DNA of 64,000 bases, from the NCBI GenBank assembly GCA_029252625.1, contig JAQXBA010000131.1, positions 1 through 64,000 on the forward strand, read 5' to 3'. The notes below the pieces were generated by a model. The model had not been told where the DNA came from. It saw only the letters and a list, made by a program, of their open reading frames with translations, and did no database searches. The DNA is from Opitutia bacterium (GTDB lineage Bacteria; Verrucomicrobiota; Verrucomicrobiia; Opitutales; Coraliomargaritaceae). A program made the translations under genes and the position numbers. Of this stretch, positions 1-8,587 are shown piece after piece. Each line of letters opens with the position of its first letter. Position 1 is the stretch's first letter.

Positions 1-117
1 AACCTCAAGAATGATCCAGGTGAGCGCACCAACCTAGCTCAAGGCAATCCGGAGAAATTACAGGCGCTCCAAAAGCTCTTTAATCGCGAACAAAATAGTA
101 AACGCAAAGACCTTTAA
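1..117 (+). CDS. C-terminal end of a sulfatase-like protein (partial)
   Basis: The frame is open from the first base to TAA at 115-117 and gives 38 residues beginning NLKNDPGERTNLA. A pattern of the form 'L..DPGE..NLA', followed by a short basic tail, is typical of the extreme C-terminus of arylsulfatase-A-type sulfatases. The minus-strand sulfatase next to it has the equivalent 'NCQLDPSEQNNVA'. This gene converges on that sulfatase. The catalytic part lies outside the window, so substrate class cannot be judged. Confidence 0.7.
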   Translation, partial: NLKNDPGERTNLAQGNPEKLQALQKLFNREQNSKRKDL

Positions 118-183
118 TCCTAGTGTGAATGATCAGTCCTGAAAAAGTTTGCGTTGGCTAGATCGATTGAAGCCATCCTTAAG

Positions 184-200
184 CTCTCCTCCTAGGAGAG
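184..200. terminator. Short perfect hairpin between convergent sulfatase genes
   Basis: CTCTCCT and AGGAGAG form a 7-bp stem around CCT, in the gap between the plus-strand sulfatase fragment and the convergent minus-strand sulfatase. There is no clear T-tract on either side, so its role as a bidirectional terminator is only suggested by position. Confidence 0.3.
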
Positions 201-245
201 GTCGGCTCTTAACCTGTTGCCTGTGAAAAACGATCACTGCGTTGA

Positions 246-1655
246 CTACTGACGCTCTGCGGCGAGCTTAAACTGCTGATGCTCTGACGGGGAGTGGGCA
301 TCATCCATCAAACGTTGTAATTCAGAGACCACCTCTGGGTGCTGTGCGGCCACGTTGTTTTGTTCCGACGGATCCAGCTGACAATTAAACAGTTCCACCC
401 GTGGATTTAGGTCGGTATTGGTCTTGTAGAGAATCATCTTCCATTTGCCTTTGAGAATAGCACGCTTGCCACCCCTTTCATAAAACTCCCAGTAGAGATA
501 ATCATGCGCCCCTTGGTCGCCTTTTCCTAGCAGGACTGGCACCATAGACAGTCCGTCGGTATCCTCTTGCGGTTTGGCACCCGCGAGTTCGAGTAAGGTA
601 GGCGACACATCCCAAAACGCGGATAGGTGGTCCGTCTCTCGCCCCGCTTCAATCATGCTCGGCCACCACGCAATCATCGGCGTGCGAATCCCACCGTCCC
701 ACAGATCTCGCTTGCCTCCGCGCAGTTCGCCACTCGAATTGAAACTCGCGCGCTGGTGTCCACCTTCTTCCATGGCCCCATTATCACTGGCAAACATCAC
801 AACAGTCTTTTCAGCGATGCCCAACTCTCTTAATTTTTCAAGAAGCAGACCAACATTGTAATCCATATACGACACCATTGCCGCAAAGGTCGTCTTTGGC
901 TCTCGCTCATAGGAATAGTGCGGGTGTTTTTTACGCGGCGGCAAAGGCGGCTCATTCAGAATCGGCCGGTATTTGGCTTTCCATTCCTCTTTAGCACGTA
1001 AGCTCACATGCGGAATCTGGAAAGCTAGGTGCAGAAAAAAAGGCCCGTCTTGCTGCGCTTCAATATATGTAAGTGCCTCTGCGATGACTAATTCACTGCT
1101 GTAGTTATCCCCGTCATGAAGTGTATTATTCGGGTACTCGACCTTAGTGACTTCACCCTGGTGATTGCGCCACAGGTACTTCGGAAAATACCAGTGCGCC
1201 TGTGTGTGCGAAGTAAATCCGAAGAAGTAATCAAAGCCTTTTTTATACAAGAGTGAGGCATCGTCGGTGTTACAGCCCAAGCCTGACTTACCGATCAATG
1301 CCGTATGGTAGCCCGCCTCTTTCAATGCGCGCGGAAAAATAAAATCATGCGGATCTTCACGCATCTGTAGCATGCCGTTGCCACGCACATACGTATGTCC
1401 CGAGTGCTTGCCTTCCAACAGGCAACTACGCGACGGCCCACACACCGTACTTCCCGTATAATGATTGGTAAATCGAATCCCTTCGTCCGCCATCCGATCG
1501 AGATTCGGCGTTTGAATGACTTGTTGCCCGTAGCAACCCAGATCACCATAGCCAAGGTCATCCGCGAGGATGTAGATAATGTTCGGCTGCGTCTGTCCTT
1601 GAGCGACCACGGCCAACAACGCGGCAACTAAATAGCTAAGATATTTTGTTTGCAT
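246..1655 (-). CDS. Secreted sulfatase (arylsulfatase A family)
   Basis: Predicted to hydrolyse sulfate esters, probably on an algal polysaccharide, outside the cytoplasm. The ATG at 1655 is preferred because it starts a typical signal peptide (MQTKYLSYLVAALL); an upstream TTG at 1706 would add an unlikely 17-residue extension. Mature residues begin with PNIIYILADDLGYGD, whose Asp pair binds the metal. The C-x-P-S-R motif (CGPSR, about residues 72-76), whose Cys is converted to formylglycine in type I sulfatases, is intact. About 470 residues is normal for the family. The stop of the upstream GH43 gene is 60 bases before this start, so both are probably one transcript from the promoter at 2990-3041. 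The maturase needed for formylglycine is not in the window. Exact sulfatase subfamily is not determined. Confidence 0.92.
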   Translation of the reverse strand: MQTKYLSYLVAALLAVVAQGQTQPNIIYILADDLGYGDLGCYGQQVIQTPNLDRMADEGIRFTNHYTGSTVCGPSRSCLLEGKHSGHTYVRGNGMLQMREDPHDFIFPRALKEAGYHTALIGKSGLGCNTDDASLLYKKGFDYFFGFTSHTQAHWYFPKYLWRNHQGEVTKVEYPNNTLHDGDNYSSELVIAEALTYIEAQQDGPFFLHLAFQIPHVSLRAKEEWKAKYRPILNEPPLPPRKKHPHYSYEREPKTTFAAMVSYMDYNVGLLLEKLRELGIAEKTVVMFASDNGAMEEGGHQRASFNSSGELRGGKRDLWDGGIRTPMIAWWPSMIEAGRETDHLSAFWDVSPTLLELAGAKPQEDTDGLSMVPVLLGKGDQGAHDYLYWEFYERGGKRAILKGKWKMILYKTNTDLNPRVELFNCQLDPSEQNNVAAQHPEVVSELQRLMDDAHSPSEHQQFKLAAERQ

Positions 1656-1715
1656 GGGATATTTTATATTAAAAACAGGTTGTTTTTTTGAGACGCACAC
1701 GAGCAAGCGACCACT

Positions 1716-2924
1716 TTATTGATTAAATACTGACAGGTTCCAGCTATCTCGCCACTCGACCTGCAAGCCGTCCTCCTGAAACGTCACTGGAAGCCATACA
1801 TACCGGCCATCGATCGCGTCATCGGGGCGCCAGAGATCAAACATCGCAATGTAGGCATCCTTCTTGCCCATCACAGGAAACACACAGGTGCTCTGACCGC
1901 CAAATGTCAGGTCTGGCCCCAGTTGATTTTGCGGATTCGTGCCCACGCAGGGATTTCCCAATTCGCGCCATGGACCAAGAATGGAATCTGCCACTGCGGA
2001 ACGGGCCGCATTCGGAGCCCATCCCGTGCATCCAGAAGCCACGATATAGTATTTCCCTTTTCGTTTAAACAACGCAGGGGCCTCCATCCAACGGAACGGA
2101 AAGTTGCGCGTGTAAGTGCCTGCGTGGTCCAAATAGTCCTCCGTTAACAGCGAAATGTGCAACGTCGAGTTATGCTCGGAGGAATAAATGTGATAGGCCT
2201 GACCGTCGTCATCCACGAACAGATTCATATCACGCGCCATCTGCCCGCCTTCGAAATGGGAACCAAGTATATTAAACTGCGCATGCTTGGGAGTCGGGCC
2301 ACCACTGAAAGCTTCGTTCTCTTTTTGAGTCCGCTCGATCGATGCAGGGTCTTTTTCTTCCGCCGCCACATTGATAGGCCAATGGCCGGCATTCGGACGG
2401 ATGCTTCGAATATAGGTGTATGGCCCCGAGGGTGTATCCGATATCGCAATACCAGAACGCGCGGCATCATAGCCTCTCCCCTTCAGCTCCAAGTGAAACC
2501 ACATCACAAACTTTTGGGTCTTGGTATTATAAATCACTTTTGGGCGCTCAATAATGCAGCCCTTTACAATATCGCTCTCCGGGTCGGCGGACACCTCCAG
2601 CGCGATGCCTTCGTCCTTCCAGCGAGTGAGGTCCTTGGACGAATACACGTGCACGCCCACCTGTGCGCGATTACCCGCATGACCGGCAACCTTATGCTCG
2701 CCGAACCAGTAGTAGGTGCCGTTATGCAACAGCACGCCACCACCATGCGCGTTGATATGCACACCCTGATCATCCTTCCAGATATCACCTGGGTTAAACG
2801 ACGCGGGCTGCACGTCACGGGAAACGTGTTCCGAAAACTGAATGGGCTCTGCATGAGAGATCAAAGCCGCCAAAGCAGTTGCCCAAACCACCAGCCCCCT
2901 GTTGAATGAATTATTTCTAAACAT
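1716..2924 (-). CDS. Secreted glycoside hydrolase family 43-like protein
   Basis: Predicted five-bladed beta-propeller glycosidase; family members act on arabinosyl, xylosyl or galactosyl links. There is an N-terminal signal peptide (hydrophobic residues about 8-25, ending SHA). The text 'INAHGGGVLLHNGTYYWFGE' opens the propeller, as in GH43 enzymes of the 'glycoside hydrolase family 43' type that lack the classic N-terminal 'DP' start. Later landmarks are RPKVIYNTKTQKFVMW, RDMNLFVDDDGQAYHIYSS and WMEAPALFKRKGKYY, which carry the Asp and Glu positions expected for a retained active site. It is the first gene of a two-gene unit with the sulfatase, which suggests removal of both sulfate and a neutral sugar from the same glycan. 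Subfamily, and hence substrate, cannot be fixed by eye. Confidence 0.8.
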   Translation of the reverse strand: MFRNNSFNRGLVVWATALAALISHAEPIQFSEHVSRDVQPASFNPGDIWKDDQGVHINAHGGGVLLHNGTYYWFGEHKVAGHAGNRAQVGVHVYSSKDLTRWKDEGIALEVSADPESDIVKGCIIERPKVIYNTKTQKFVMWFHLELKGRGYDAARSGIAISDTPSGPYTYIRSIRPNAGHWPINVAAEEKDPASIERTQKENEAFSGGPTPKHAQFNILGSHFEGGQMARDMNLFVDDDGQAYHIYSSEHNSTLHISLLTEDYLDHAGTYTRNFPFRWMEAPALFKRKGKYYIVASGCTGWAPNAARSAVADSILGPWRELGNPCVGTNPQNQLGPDLTFGGQSTCVFPVMGKKDAYIAMFDLWRPDDAIDGRYVWLPVTFQEDGLQVEWRDSWNLSVFNQ

Positions 2925-2989
2925 CTTTGCTATATGGTTCTATGAAATGTATCGACTGGCACCTCCGTGCATCAAAATCCGAGGCCAAC

Positions 2990-3041
2990 AAACTACTACA
3001 AAAGACCAATTTCAACACTATACGTAATCACATATTACGTA
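2990..3041 (-). promoter_or_regulatory. Operator-promoter a (wide-spaced variant) for GH43-sulfatase unit
   Basis: Read on the minus strand: TACGTAAT and ATTACGTA form a perfect inverted repeat with a 5-base centre (3021-3041), then TA, GTGTTG as a poor -35 (3013-3018), 17 bases, and TAGTTT as -10 (2990-2995). The half-sites are those of the six other operators in the window, but their starts are 15 rather than 8 bases apart. The -10 is about 65 bases before the GH43 ATG. Confidence 0.6.
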
Positions 3042-3143
3042 GAAGAATTCCAACCTAGGTTTCCGATCAAAACTTTCCAAAATCTTGCGATTGGTCTCAT
3101 CGCTTCGCTCTGAACATTTAGCGTTCAAAGGATTGCCCAAAAA

Positions 3144-4061
3144 TCACGGACGAGAGATCGGCAGTGATCGATCTTGCTCTCGGCCGTATCCAGTGATGTC
3201 AATGCGCTCATCATCCACTCGGATCACCGCGTAGGAAGTTTTTTCGGTATCCACCATGCCCTTCAACGTTACATAGTGGATACCCTCTTTGACCCCGTAG
3301 TTGCCATGGTGATTGTGGCCGTTGATATAAGCCTTCACACAGGGGTAGGCTTCCAACAGCTCAATGACTTTATCCGCATTCCATAGGTTGTGTGCATTTT
3401 TAGGATACACCGGAAAGTGGCAAAATAGGATGACCTTTTCGTGGTTGTTCTGAGCATGCTCCAGCACGCTTCGTAGCCATGCCAGTTGCTTTGCACCAAT
3501 CGCACCATTCCACTTCGGGGAGGTAATTTTGTTTGTTGTATAGTATTCGGCAGCCTGCTGTGCCTCTGGACTATCCTTTGGGTAGGCGTGAAAACTGACG
3601 TCATTGCCATCCAGAATCACATAGCGCCAGCCCGCTTTTTCAAAGTCGTAATACTTTGAAAGCATGCCCATCTTCGCGGGCACATCTTTCTTGTGATGGT
3701 CGGCCACCGAGAAATCGTGATTCCCTAAGACCTGAACCTTCGGCGCCTTCAATTTCGCAAAAATCGGATTGACCGCATCGAAGCTCGCGAAATCACGATC
3801 AATAAAATCTCCCAAGTGTGTCACAAAGGCTAAGTCCATCGTGTTGAAATCCGCGACACAGTTAGCCAGTTTTTCGATGGATAAGGCGTAGCGCCGGAGC
3901 CCTGTGCTTTGAATGTCACAATACTGACAGTCGGCAATCGCGCCGAAGGTATAATCGGCATGCGCTTGCTTGCCTCTGGGCAGCGCCTCGTCCACTTCAG
4001 GCTCCGCGCCATACACGTACAGCGGCAATATGATCGAGACAAAAATGAATAGTCGTTTCAT
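3144..4061 (-). CDS. Secreted calcineurin-like metallophosphoesterase (ADPRibase-Mn-like)
   Basis: Predicted dimetal phosphohydrolase, exported by an N-terminal signal peptide (MKRLFIFVSIILPLYVYG). All five metallophosphoesterase blocks are present: ADCQYCD, HLGDFID, LGNHDF, CHFPVY and NGHNHHG. The first block, with 'IADCQY' followed by a conserved 'RRY', resembles the manganese-dependent ADP-ribose/CDP-alcohol diphosphatase family, whose known members are cytoplasmic. Here the enzyme would act outside the cytoplasm on an unknown phosphodiester. ATG at 4061 is chosen over GTG at 4064. It is the last gene of the unit headed by the PEP-CTERM gene, 34 bases after the larger phosphoesterase, whose catalytic domain is its close relative. 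Confidence 0.85.
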   Translation of the reverse strand: MKRLFIFVSIILPLYVYGAEPEVDEALPRGKQAHADYTFGAIADCQYCDIQSTGLRRYALSIEKLANCVADFNTMDLAFVTHLGDFIDRDFASFDAVNPIFAKLKAPKVQVLGNHDFSVADHHKKDVPAKMGMLSKYYDFEKAGWRYVILDGNDVSFHAYPKDSPEAQQAAEYYTTNKITSPKWNGAIGAKQLAWLRSVLEHAQNNHEKVILFCHFPVYPKNAHNLWNADKVIELLEAYPCVKAYINGHNHHGNYGVKEGIHYVTLKGMVDTEKTSYAVIRVDDERIDITGYGREQDRSLPISRP

Positions 4062-4095
4062 CACTTGTATGGATCATTAAATGTGCGGGGATCTT

Positions 4096-7000
4096 TTACA
4101 ATGACGGAGTGACTACTAGTTTGAAGAAATTGGCGAGTTCGCCAGGCTCAAAATCAAAGGAACTGTCATCCATGGTTTCGATGGTGATTCGGGTCAAATT
4201 CTCAGATGAGCCTGCAGGCGTCCATGCTTCAGTCAGAGCAACACGATAATCGACATTCCTGGAAATGGTCTTCCAGATGGTCAGATCCTTTGACAAGGCA
4301 ATATCCCAGTTTGACAGAGTATTTGCGTTATAGGAAAAGACCAATTGCGTGACGCCGGCAGGTGTTCTGGTAAGTATTAGCTCCCGAGTCGCATCTCTGT
4401 CAGCGGTGCCTGGAGGGGTGCCATAGAATTGCTCTAGGCCATTGCGCTTACCATCCTCATCGGCATCTCCCGAAGACAGCTCATATCCGGCTCCCAGACT
4501 CTCTGCATAATCCTCATAGCTCATTCGTGCGACCTCATCGGGTGCCAATGCCTGCGAGTAGTGTGAGCCTTCGGCGCCCCCCAGAAAGCGAATGCGATAT
4601 TTGTATTCGGAAACAGGATCGACGGAGGCGTCGAGGTAGCTTTGTGTCGTGGGTAAGGCACGGGTCGCGACGGTTTGCCACGACAAGGTCTGCGCCGTGG
4701 AGGGCAGCTCGGCAGTTAAGGTCGAAACATGCCGACGTTCGATCACCACATGCGTGGCCTCTGGGGGCTCCGCATCCCATGTCAAAGACGCATCGCCCGA
4801 GACGTCTGCGACCGCAAAGCCTGTCGGACGCGCGAGGCTTGGGATTGGCCTTGAAATATCAAGCTCATAGACCGGCGTCGTGGTATTCTCCGCCTGATAC
4901 ACGGTGATTTGAGAGGGGCTAAAATCCAGCTGATACCAGCGATCGGCACCTTCCTGCATCCCCTTTAGCCCGAGATGATGACGTCGCCCCTCCATGGCAT
5001 AACTGCCGCGATGATGGTGTCCGTTCATCCACATCACCACATTGGAATACCCGTTTACAATGTCCAACAGCTCCGTGCTGTTGAGCAGCGAGTGATTGTT
5101 CACGGGGCTGTGAATCGGATAATGACACATTATGACAACCGGTTCATCGAGATCGATGGAGTCGTCCAGCACATCCATGAGCCATTTACGCTGTGCAATT
5201 GAAATACCCGCATTCCACCATTGTTTTTCTGGGCCAGAGAGATCCTGGTAGTAAGCTAGGGCATCTTGGTATCCCTGCAGGCTGGGCGCAAAATTCAGGT
5301 AACAGTTGTCGCCATCCAACACTACAAACCTGAAGCCTTTGTGGCTAAAATCATAATAGGCGCGGTCTTTAAAGCCGAATTTTCGATACACACTATACGG
5401 CTTTTCTAGCTCATCGATATCGACGTTGGGCACATAGTATTCGTGATTCCCAAGGACCAAGTAACTGGGGACATTGATTTGATCCCACGCCCCTAGAATG
5501 GCGTCAGAGTTCGACCAATCCTGAGTTCCAGTTGCCGATGGCGTGCCAGGAGGAGGGTTGCCATAATCAATATCATCAAAGTCGATCACGTCGCCCACAA
5601 TCACCCCCCAATCGAGGTCACGTTGATTGTATTGAGATACCGCATGGTTCAATCGGTTCACGCCTTCCTCGGGTTCGCGCGCCCCTCCGCGCCATCCGAC
5701 GGGAACATCAGCATACTGAGGGTCTGCCACGGCTGCAATTGAGAAGGATTCCCCAATCACAACACGAATCACCTGACTCAGGGTCTCGCCACTACCACTC
5801 GTGAGGACCAGGGTGAAATCTTGTCCTTGATCCACCAAAAGTGTGAATGGCGACTGCCCAGTGACGTCCTGCCCATTGAGCGTGACGGTGCTGGCATTGC
5901 TCGCTGACCAGGTAAAGGTCACGTCACCCGGCTCACTGATCGTGGTCGCAGACGCTGTGAAACTAGAAAGGATCGGCTGGTCGGCGAGGTTTCCGACACG
6001 TAGATTATCGAAGCTGCGATTACCGCTGCCAAATGTTTCCACTCCGACATACAAGGCCCCATTGCCGATGTCGCCGGCGGTGAAGATTTCTTTCTCAGTG
6101 CCGCCAGTGGTATTCAATTGGGTCAGCCCACTGCCGCTGTCATAGGCCGCACTGAAGGTGTTGTCTGATTCACGCGTGAGATAGAGTGTCAGGGGGCCCG
6201 GACCATCCACGTCAAAGCTTGAGTGGAAAGAAAGATCTGAGACACTGCCATTCGTATATCTGCGCGCTTTGAAAGTGTCATTCCAATTGAATCGCACCCC
6301 GTCTGCGCCGCTGGTATTAGCCGCACGTGTTGTTGTCGAGACAGACAGATACACATCACTGGGGCCTGTAAGATCGACACTGACGGTATCACCCATCGAG
6401 AGAATGGCGGTGCCGTAAAATAGATTGGCTGTTTGGCCATCCCCCCCAGTTACCGGCAGGTTGAGGCTGCCACCAGAGACATTCCAAGTCGCGGTGTCAG
6501 TCCCATAGGTGGACGTATAGATGTAGTCAGCGGATGTATCCGCGCTGAAGTCGTCTAGAAAGTCTGGGGCGGATACTTGCAGATTGTCGAAATTGCGAAC
6601 GCCGCTACCAAAGGTCTCCACTCCGATATACAATGCCCCATTGCCGGTGTCGCCGGCGGTGAAGATTTGCTTCTCTGTGCCGCCCGTGGTGTTCAACTGG
6701 GTCAGCCCACTGCCGCTGTCAAAAGCAGCGCTGAAGGTGTTGTCTGATTCGCGGGTGAGATAGAGTGTCACAGAGGTAGAGGCACCCGTGTCAAAGCTCG
6801 AGTCGAAATTAGTATCAGTGCCACTGCCATTCGTATACCTGCGGGCTCTGAAAGTTCCGTCAGTCTTCCAATTGAATCTCACCCCGTCATTCGACCCTAC
6901 ATTGGGTGCGACTGTCGTCGTGGAGACAGTCAGATACGCATCGTCAGGGCCTGAAATATCGACACTGACGGTTTCTCCAACCGCGAGCGTAGCCGTATCG

Positions 7001-7227
7001 TAAAATAGATTGGCCGTTTGAGCGCCCCCTCCGGATACCGGCAGGTTAAGCGTGCCACCGGATACATCCCAAGTCGCGGTGTCAGTCCCAAAGGTGGATG
7101 TATAGACGTAGTCAGCTGAGGTGTCCGTGCTGAAATTATCAAGAAAGTCTGCGGCGGATACTTGACTAGCAAGGGCTAGAATCGCAGCGATGCTGGGCAG
7201 CACGAAAGGTCGAACAACTAATTGCAT
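4096..7227 (-). CDS. Multidomain secreted metallophosphoesterase with two N-terminal repeat modules
   Basis: About 1,043 residues from ATG 7227, chosen because a signal peptide follows (MQLVVRPFVLPSIAAILALA); a TTG 60 bases upstream is less likely. Two tandem modules of about 193 residues follow the signal peptide (roughly 27-220 and 221-412). They are probably beta-sandwich/lectin-like and share long runs such as LYLTRESDNTFSAA and LNTTGGTEK. Next comes an Ig-like segment (about 415-490), then a metallophosphoesterase domain (about 495-755) with ADPQYAD, VGDVIDFDD, LGNHEYY, CHYPIH and NGHHHRG. The C-terminal part holds a fibronectin-III-like stretch and a 'DADEDGKRNGLEQF' module common in secreted Verrucomicrobial proteins. 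The same repeat module occurs once in the adjacent PEP-CTERM gene. Substrate unknown. Confidence 0.85.
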   Translation of the reverse strand: MQLVVRPFVLPSIAAILALASQVSAADFLDNFSTDTSADYVYTSTFGTDTATWDVSGGTLNLPVSGGGAQTANLFYDTATLAVGETVSVDISGPDDAYLTVSTTTVAPNVGSNDGVRFNWKTDGTFRARRYTNGSGTDTNFDSSFDTGASTSVTLYLTRESDNTFSAAFDSGSGLTQLNTTGGTEKQIFTAGDTGNGALYIGVETFGSGVRNFDNLQVSAPDFLDDFSADTSADYIYTSTYGTDTATWNVSGGSLNLPVTGGDGQTANLFYGTAILSMGDTVSVDLTGPSDVYLSVSTTTRAANTSGADGVRFNWNDTFKARRYTNGSVSDLSFHSSFDVDGPGPLTLYLTRESDNTFSAAYDSGSGLTQLNTTGGTEKEIFTAGDIGNGALYVGVETFGSGNRSFDNLRVGNLADQPILSSFTASATTISEPGDVTFTWSASNASTVTLNGQDVTGQSPFTLLVDQGQDFTLVLTSGSGETLSQVIRVVIGESFSIAAVADPQYADVPVGWRGGAREPEEGVNRLNHAVSQYNQRDLDWGVIVGDVIDFDDIDYGNPPPGTPSATGTQDWSNSDAILGAWDQINVPSYLVLGNHEYYVPNVDIDELEKPYSVYRKFGFKDRAYYDFSHKGFRFVVLDGDNCYLNFAPSLQGYQDALAYYQDLSGPEKQWWNAGISIAQRKWLMDVLDDSIDLDEPVVIMCHYPIHSPVNNHSLLNSTELLDIVNGYSNVVMWMNGHHHRGSYAMEGRRHHLGLKGMQEGADRWYQLDFSPSQITVYQAENTTTPVYELDISRPIPSLARPTGFAVADVSGDASLTWDAEPPEATHVVIERRHVSTLTAELPSTAQTLSWQTVATRALPTTQSYLDASVDPVSEYKYRIRFLGGAEGSHYSQALAPDEVARMSYEDYAESLGAGYELSSGDADEDGKRNGLEQFYGTPPGTADRDATRELILTRTPAGVTQLVFSYNANTLSNWDIALSKDLTIWKTISRNVDYRVALTEAWTPAGSSENLTRITIETMDDSSFDFEPGELANFFKLVVTPSL
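5992..6567 (-). repeat. Repeat module, copy 2 (within phosphoesterase gene)
   Basis: Second of three related copies of a segment of about 580 bases, encoding DDFSADTSADY through SFDNLRV. It has long stretches of near-identical DNA with copy 1 and with the single copy in the neighbouring PEP-CTERM gene. Confidence 0.85.
6568..7149 (-). repeat. Repeat module, copy 1 (within phosphoesterase gene)
   Basis: First copy, directly after the signal peptide, encoding DNFSTDTSADY through NFDNLQV. It is closest to the copy in the 7330-8058 gene, sharing for example TSTFGTDTATWDVSGGTLNL, which suggests recent duplication or gene conversion. Confidence 0.85.
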
Positions 7228-7329
7228 AACGATGAATACTGTAGGCGTAAAAAAACTGCGTCCCCCTATTGTAGAGAGACGCAGCAATTAAGATGATTGT
7301 GCCAGACTCTTTTTTATAAGAATCAAAGC

Positions 7330-8058
7330 CTATCGACGACGGCGGAAAGCCAGAGCCAGGCCGCCCAATCCGAGAAGCAGCGCTGCGGATGCAGGCTCGG
7401 GGACTACGGCGAGGTTGTCGAAATTGCGAACACCGCCACCAAAGGTCTCCACGCCGATAAACAGATCCCCATTGCCAGTGTCGCCGGCGGTGAAGATTTG
7501 TTTCTCTGTGCCGCCAGTAGTGTTTAGTTGGATCATGGCGCCGCCGATTGCACTATAGGCCGCGCTGAAGGTGTTGTCTGTTTCGCGAGTGAGGTAGAGT
7601 GTCAGTGAGCCGCCACTCGCCACGTTAAAGCCCGAGTCGAATTCTGTATTGGTGTTACTGCCATCATCATAGCTGCGCGCTCTGAAATTTCCATCAGATT
7701 CCCAATTCAATCGCACCCCGTCATTTGCCCCTACATTGGGTGCGAATGTCGTCGTGGAGACAGTCAGATACGCATCGTCAGGGCCTGAAATATCGACACT
7801 GACAGTTTCTCCGATGGCAAAGGTCGCCGTGTCGTAAAATAGATTGGCAGTTTGGCCAACACCTCCTGTTTTTGGCAGGTTGAGTGTGCCACCGGATACA
7901 TCCCAAGTCGCGGTGTCAGTTCCGAAGGTTGACGTATAGACGTAGTCAGCCGATGTATCCGTGCTGAAGTCATCGCCAAAGGTGGCGGAGTAAGTGACGC
8001 TGGGCAATGCCAGTGCAGCAGTCGTGAGGGCTGCGAGTGTGATTCTTTTTGTATTCAT
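7330..8058 (-). CDS. PEP-CTERM sorting-signal protein with one repeat module
   Basis: Predicted exported, surface-sorted protein of 242 residues. The order is a signal peptide (residues 1-25, ending VTYSA), one copy of the module found twice in the next gene (about 27-215), then a C-terminal sorting signal: VPEPAS, a Gly/Ala/Leu-rich hydrophobic helix, and four arginines at the end. Such signals are processed by an exosortase, which is not encoded in the window. The module is probably a sugar- or surface-binding beta-sandwich, but this is inference. It is the first gene behind operator-promoter b and lies 102 bases upstream of the phosphoesterase gene, so the small protein may anchor or accompany the phosphoesterases. 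Confidence 0.85.
   Translation of the reverse strand: MNTKRITLAALTTAALALPSVTYSATFGDDFSTDTSADYVYTSTFGTDTATWDVSGGTLNLPKTGGVGQTANLFYDTATFAIGETVSVDISGPDDAYLTVSTTTFAPNVGANDGVRLNWESDGNFRARSYDDGSNTNTEFDSGFNVASGGSLTLYLTRETDNTFSAAYSAIGGAMIQLNTTGGTEKQIFTAGDTGNGDLFIGVETFGGGVRNFDNLAVVPEPASAALLLGLGGLALAFRRRR
7414..7980 (-). repeat. Repeat module, copy 3 (within PEP-CTERM gene)
   Basis: Third copy of the module of about 190 residues, encoding DDFSTDTSADY through NFDNLAV. Most of its length aligns codon by codon with copy 1 of the phosphoesterase gene. Confidence 0.85.
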
Positions 8059-8108
8059 ATAGTGTATATCGGTTAGCTTTTACATCATTTTTCAAATAAT
8101 TTTAGCTT

Positions 8109-8153
8109 ACTATACAGGAATCACACCCAACCCGCAATATACGTAAATACGTA
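8109..8153 (-). promoter_or_regulatory. Operator-promoter b for the PEP-CTERM/phosphoesterase unit
   Basis: TACGTAAATACGTA at 8140-8153. On the minus strand, two bases later comes TTGCGG as -35 (8132-8137), 17 bases, then TATAGT as -10 (8109-8114). The start codon at 8058 is about 50 bases downstream of the -10. A GTGTGA box (8121-8126) lies between -35 and -10, as in promoter d. Confidence 0.75.
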
Positions 8154-8414
8154 GTAGCGAACAGATAGCATCAGCGAGGTCACACAGTGGTAAACGCTTG
8201 AGGGAAGCTCTGCTGGCCTCTACGCCCTAGAAGCGAAAAAAACACTAAATGACAAGGTATCCTCCGCCCGACTTAGATCTAAACCGCATTCGATCAGCCT
8301 ACTCGGTGAATCTACGTCTGTTTTTACTGGAGTCCGCAATGAGAGATCAATGAGTGTTATTCCATTTCTCATAAATAAAGCGATATGTGCATTTATAATG
8401 ACATTACGATCAAC

Positions 8415-8484
8415 GGACGAGGCGGAGCTCGTCCCTCCCAAACACAGGATGGAAGACTGGGGTGGGACCACCTCCGCGTGGTCC
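8415..8484. repeat. REP-like element: two hairpins with complementary loops
   Basis: Hairpin 1 (8415-8434) has stem GGACGAG/CTCGTCC and loop GCGGAG. Hairpin 2 (8465-8484) has stem GGACCAC/GTGGTCC and loop CTCCGC. Both stems are perfect 7-mers and the two 6-base loops are exact reverse complements. The layout resembles bacterial interspersed REP pairs. The flanking region 8059-8587 otherwise holds promoter b and no convincing gene; the short open frames there lack domain features. Confidence 0.6.
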
Positions 8485-8587
8485 GCATCAGTTGAGTATT
8501 ACATTTTGAATGCGCAAAATATTTCAGAAATGGTATTATTCGAGGCCGACCAAGCAATGAGACAATGCTCATTTTCCATCAGAATGA

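Noticed and set aside
1388-1393. Single TACGTA hexamers, e.g. inside the sulfatase gene, near 8972, near 33855, and AAATACGTATTT at 35999-36010.
   Set aside because: They lack the second half-site at the right distance and the adjoining -35/-10 pair. Single hexamers are expected by chance in 64 kb. The palindrome at 35999 is about 318 bases from the nearest start.
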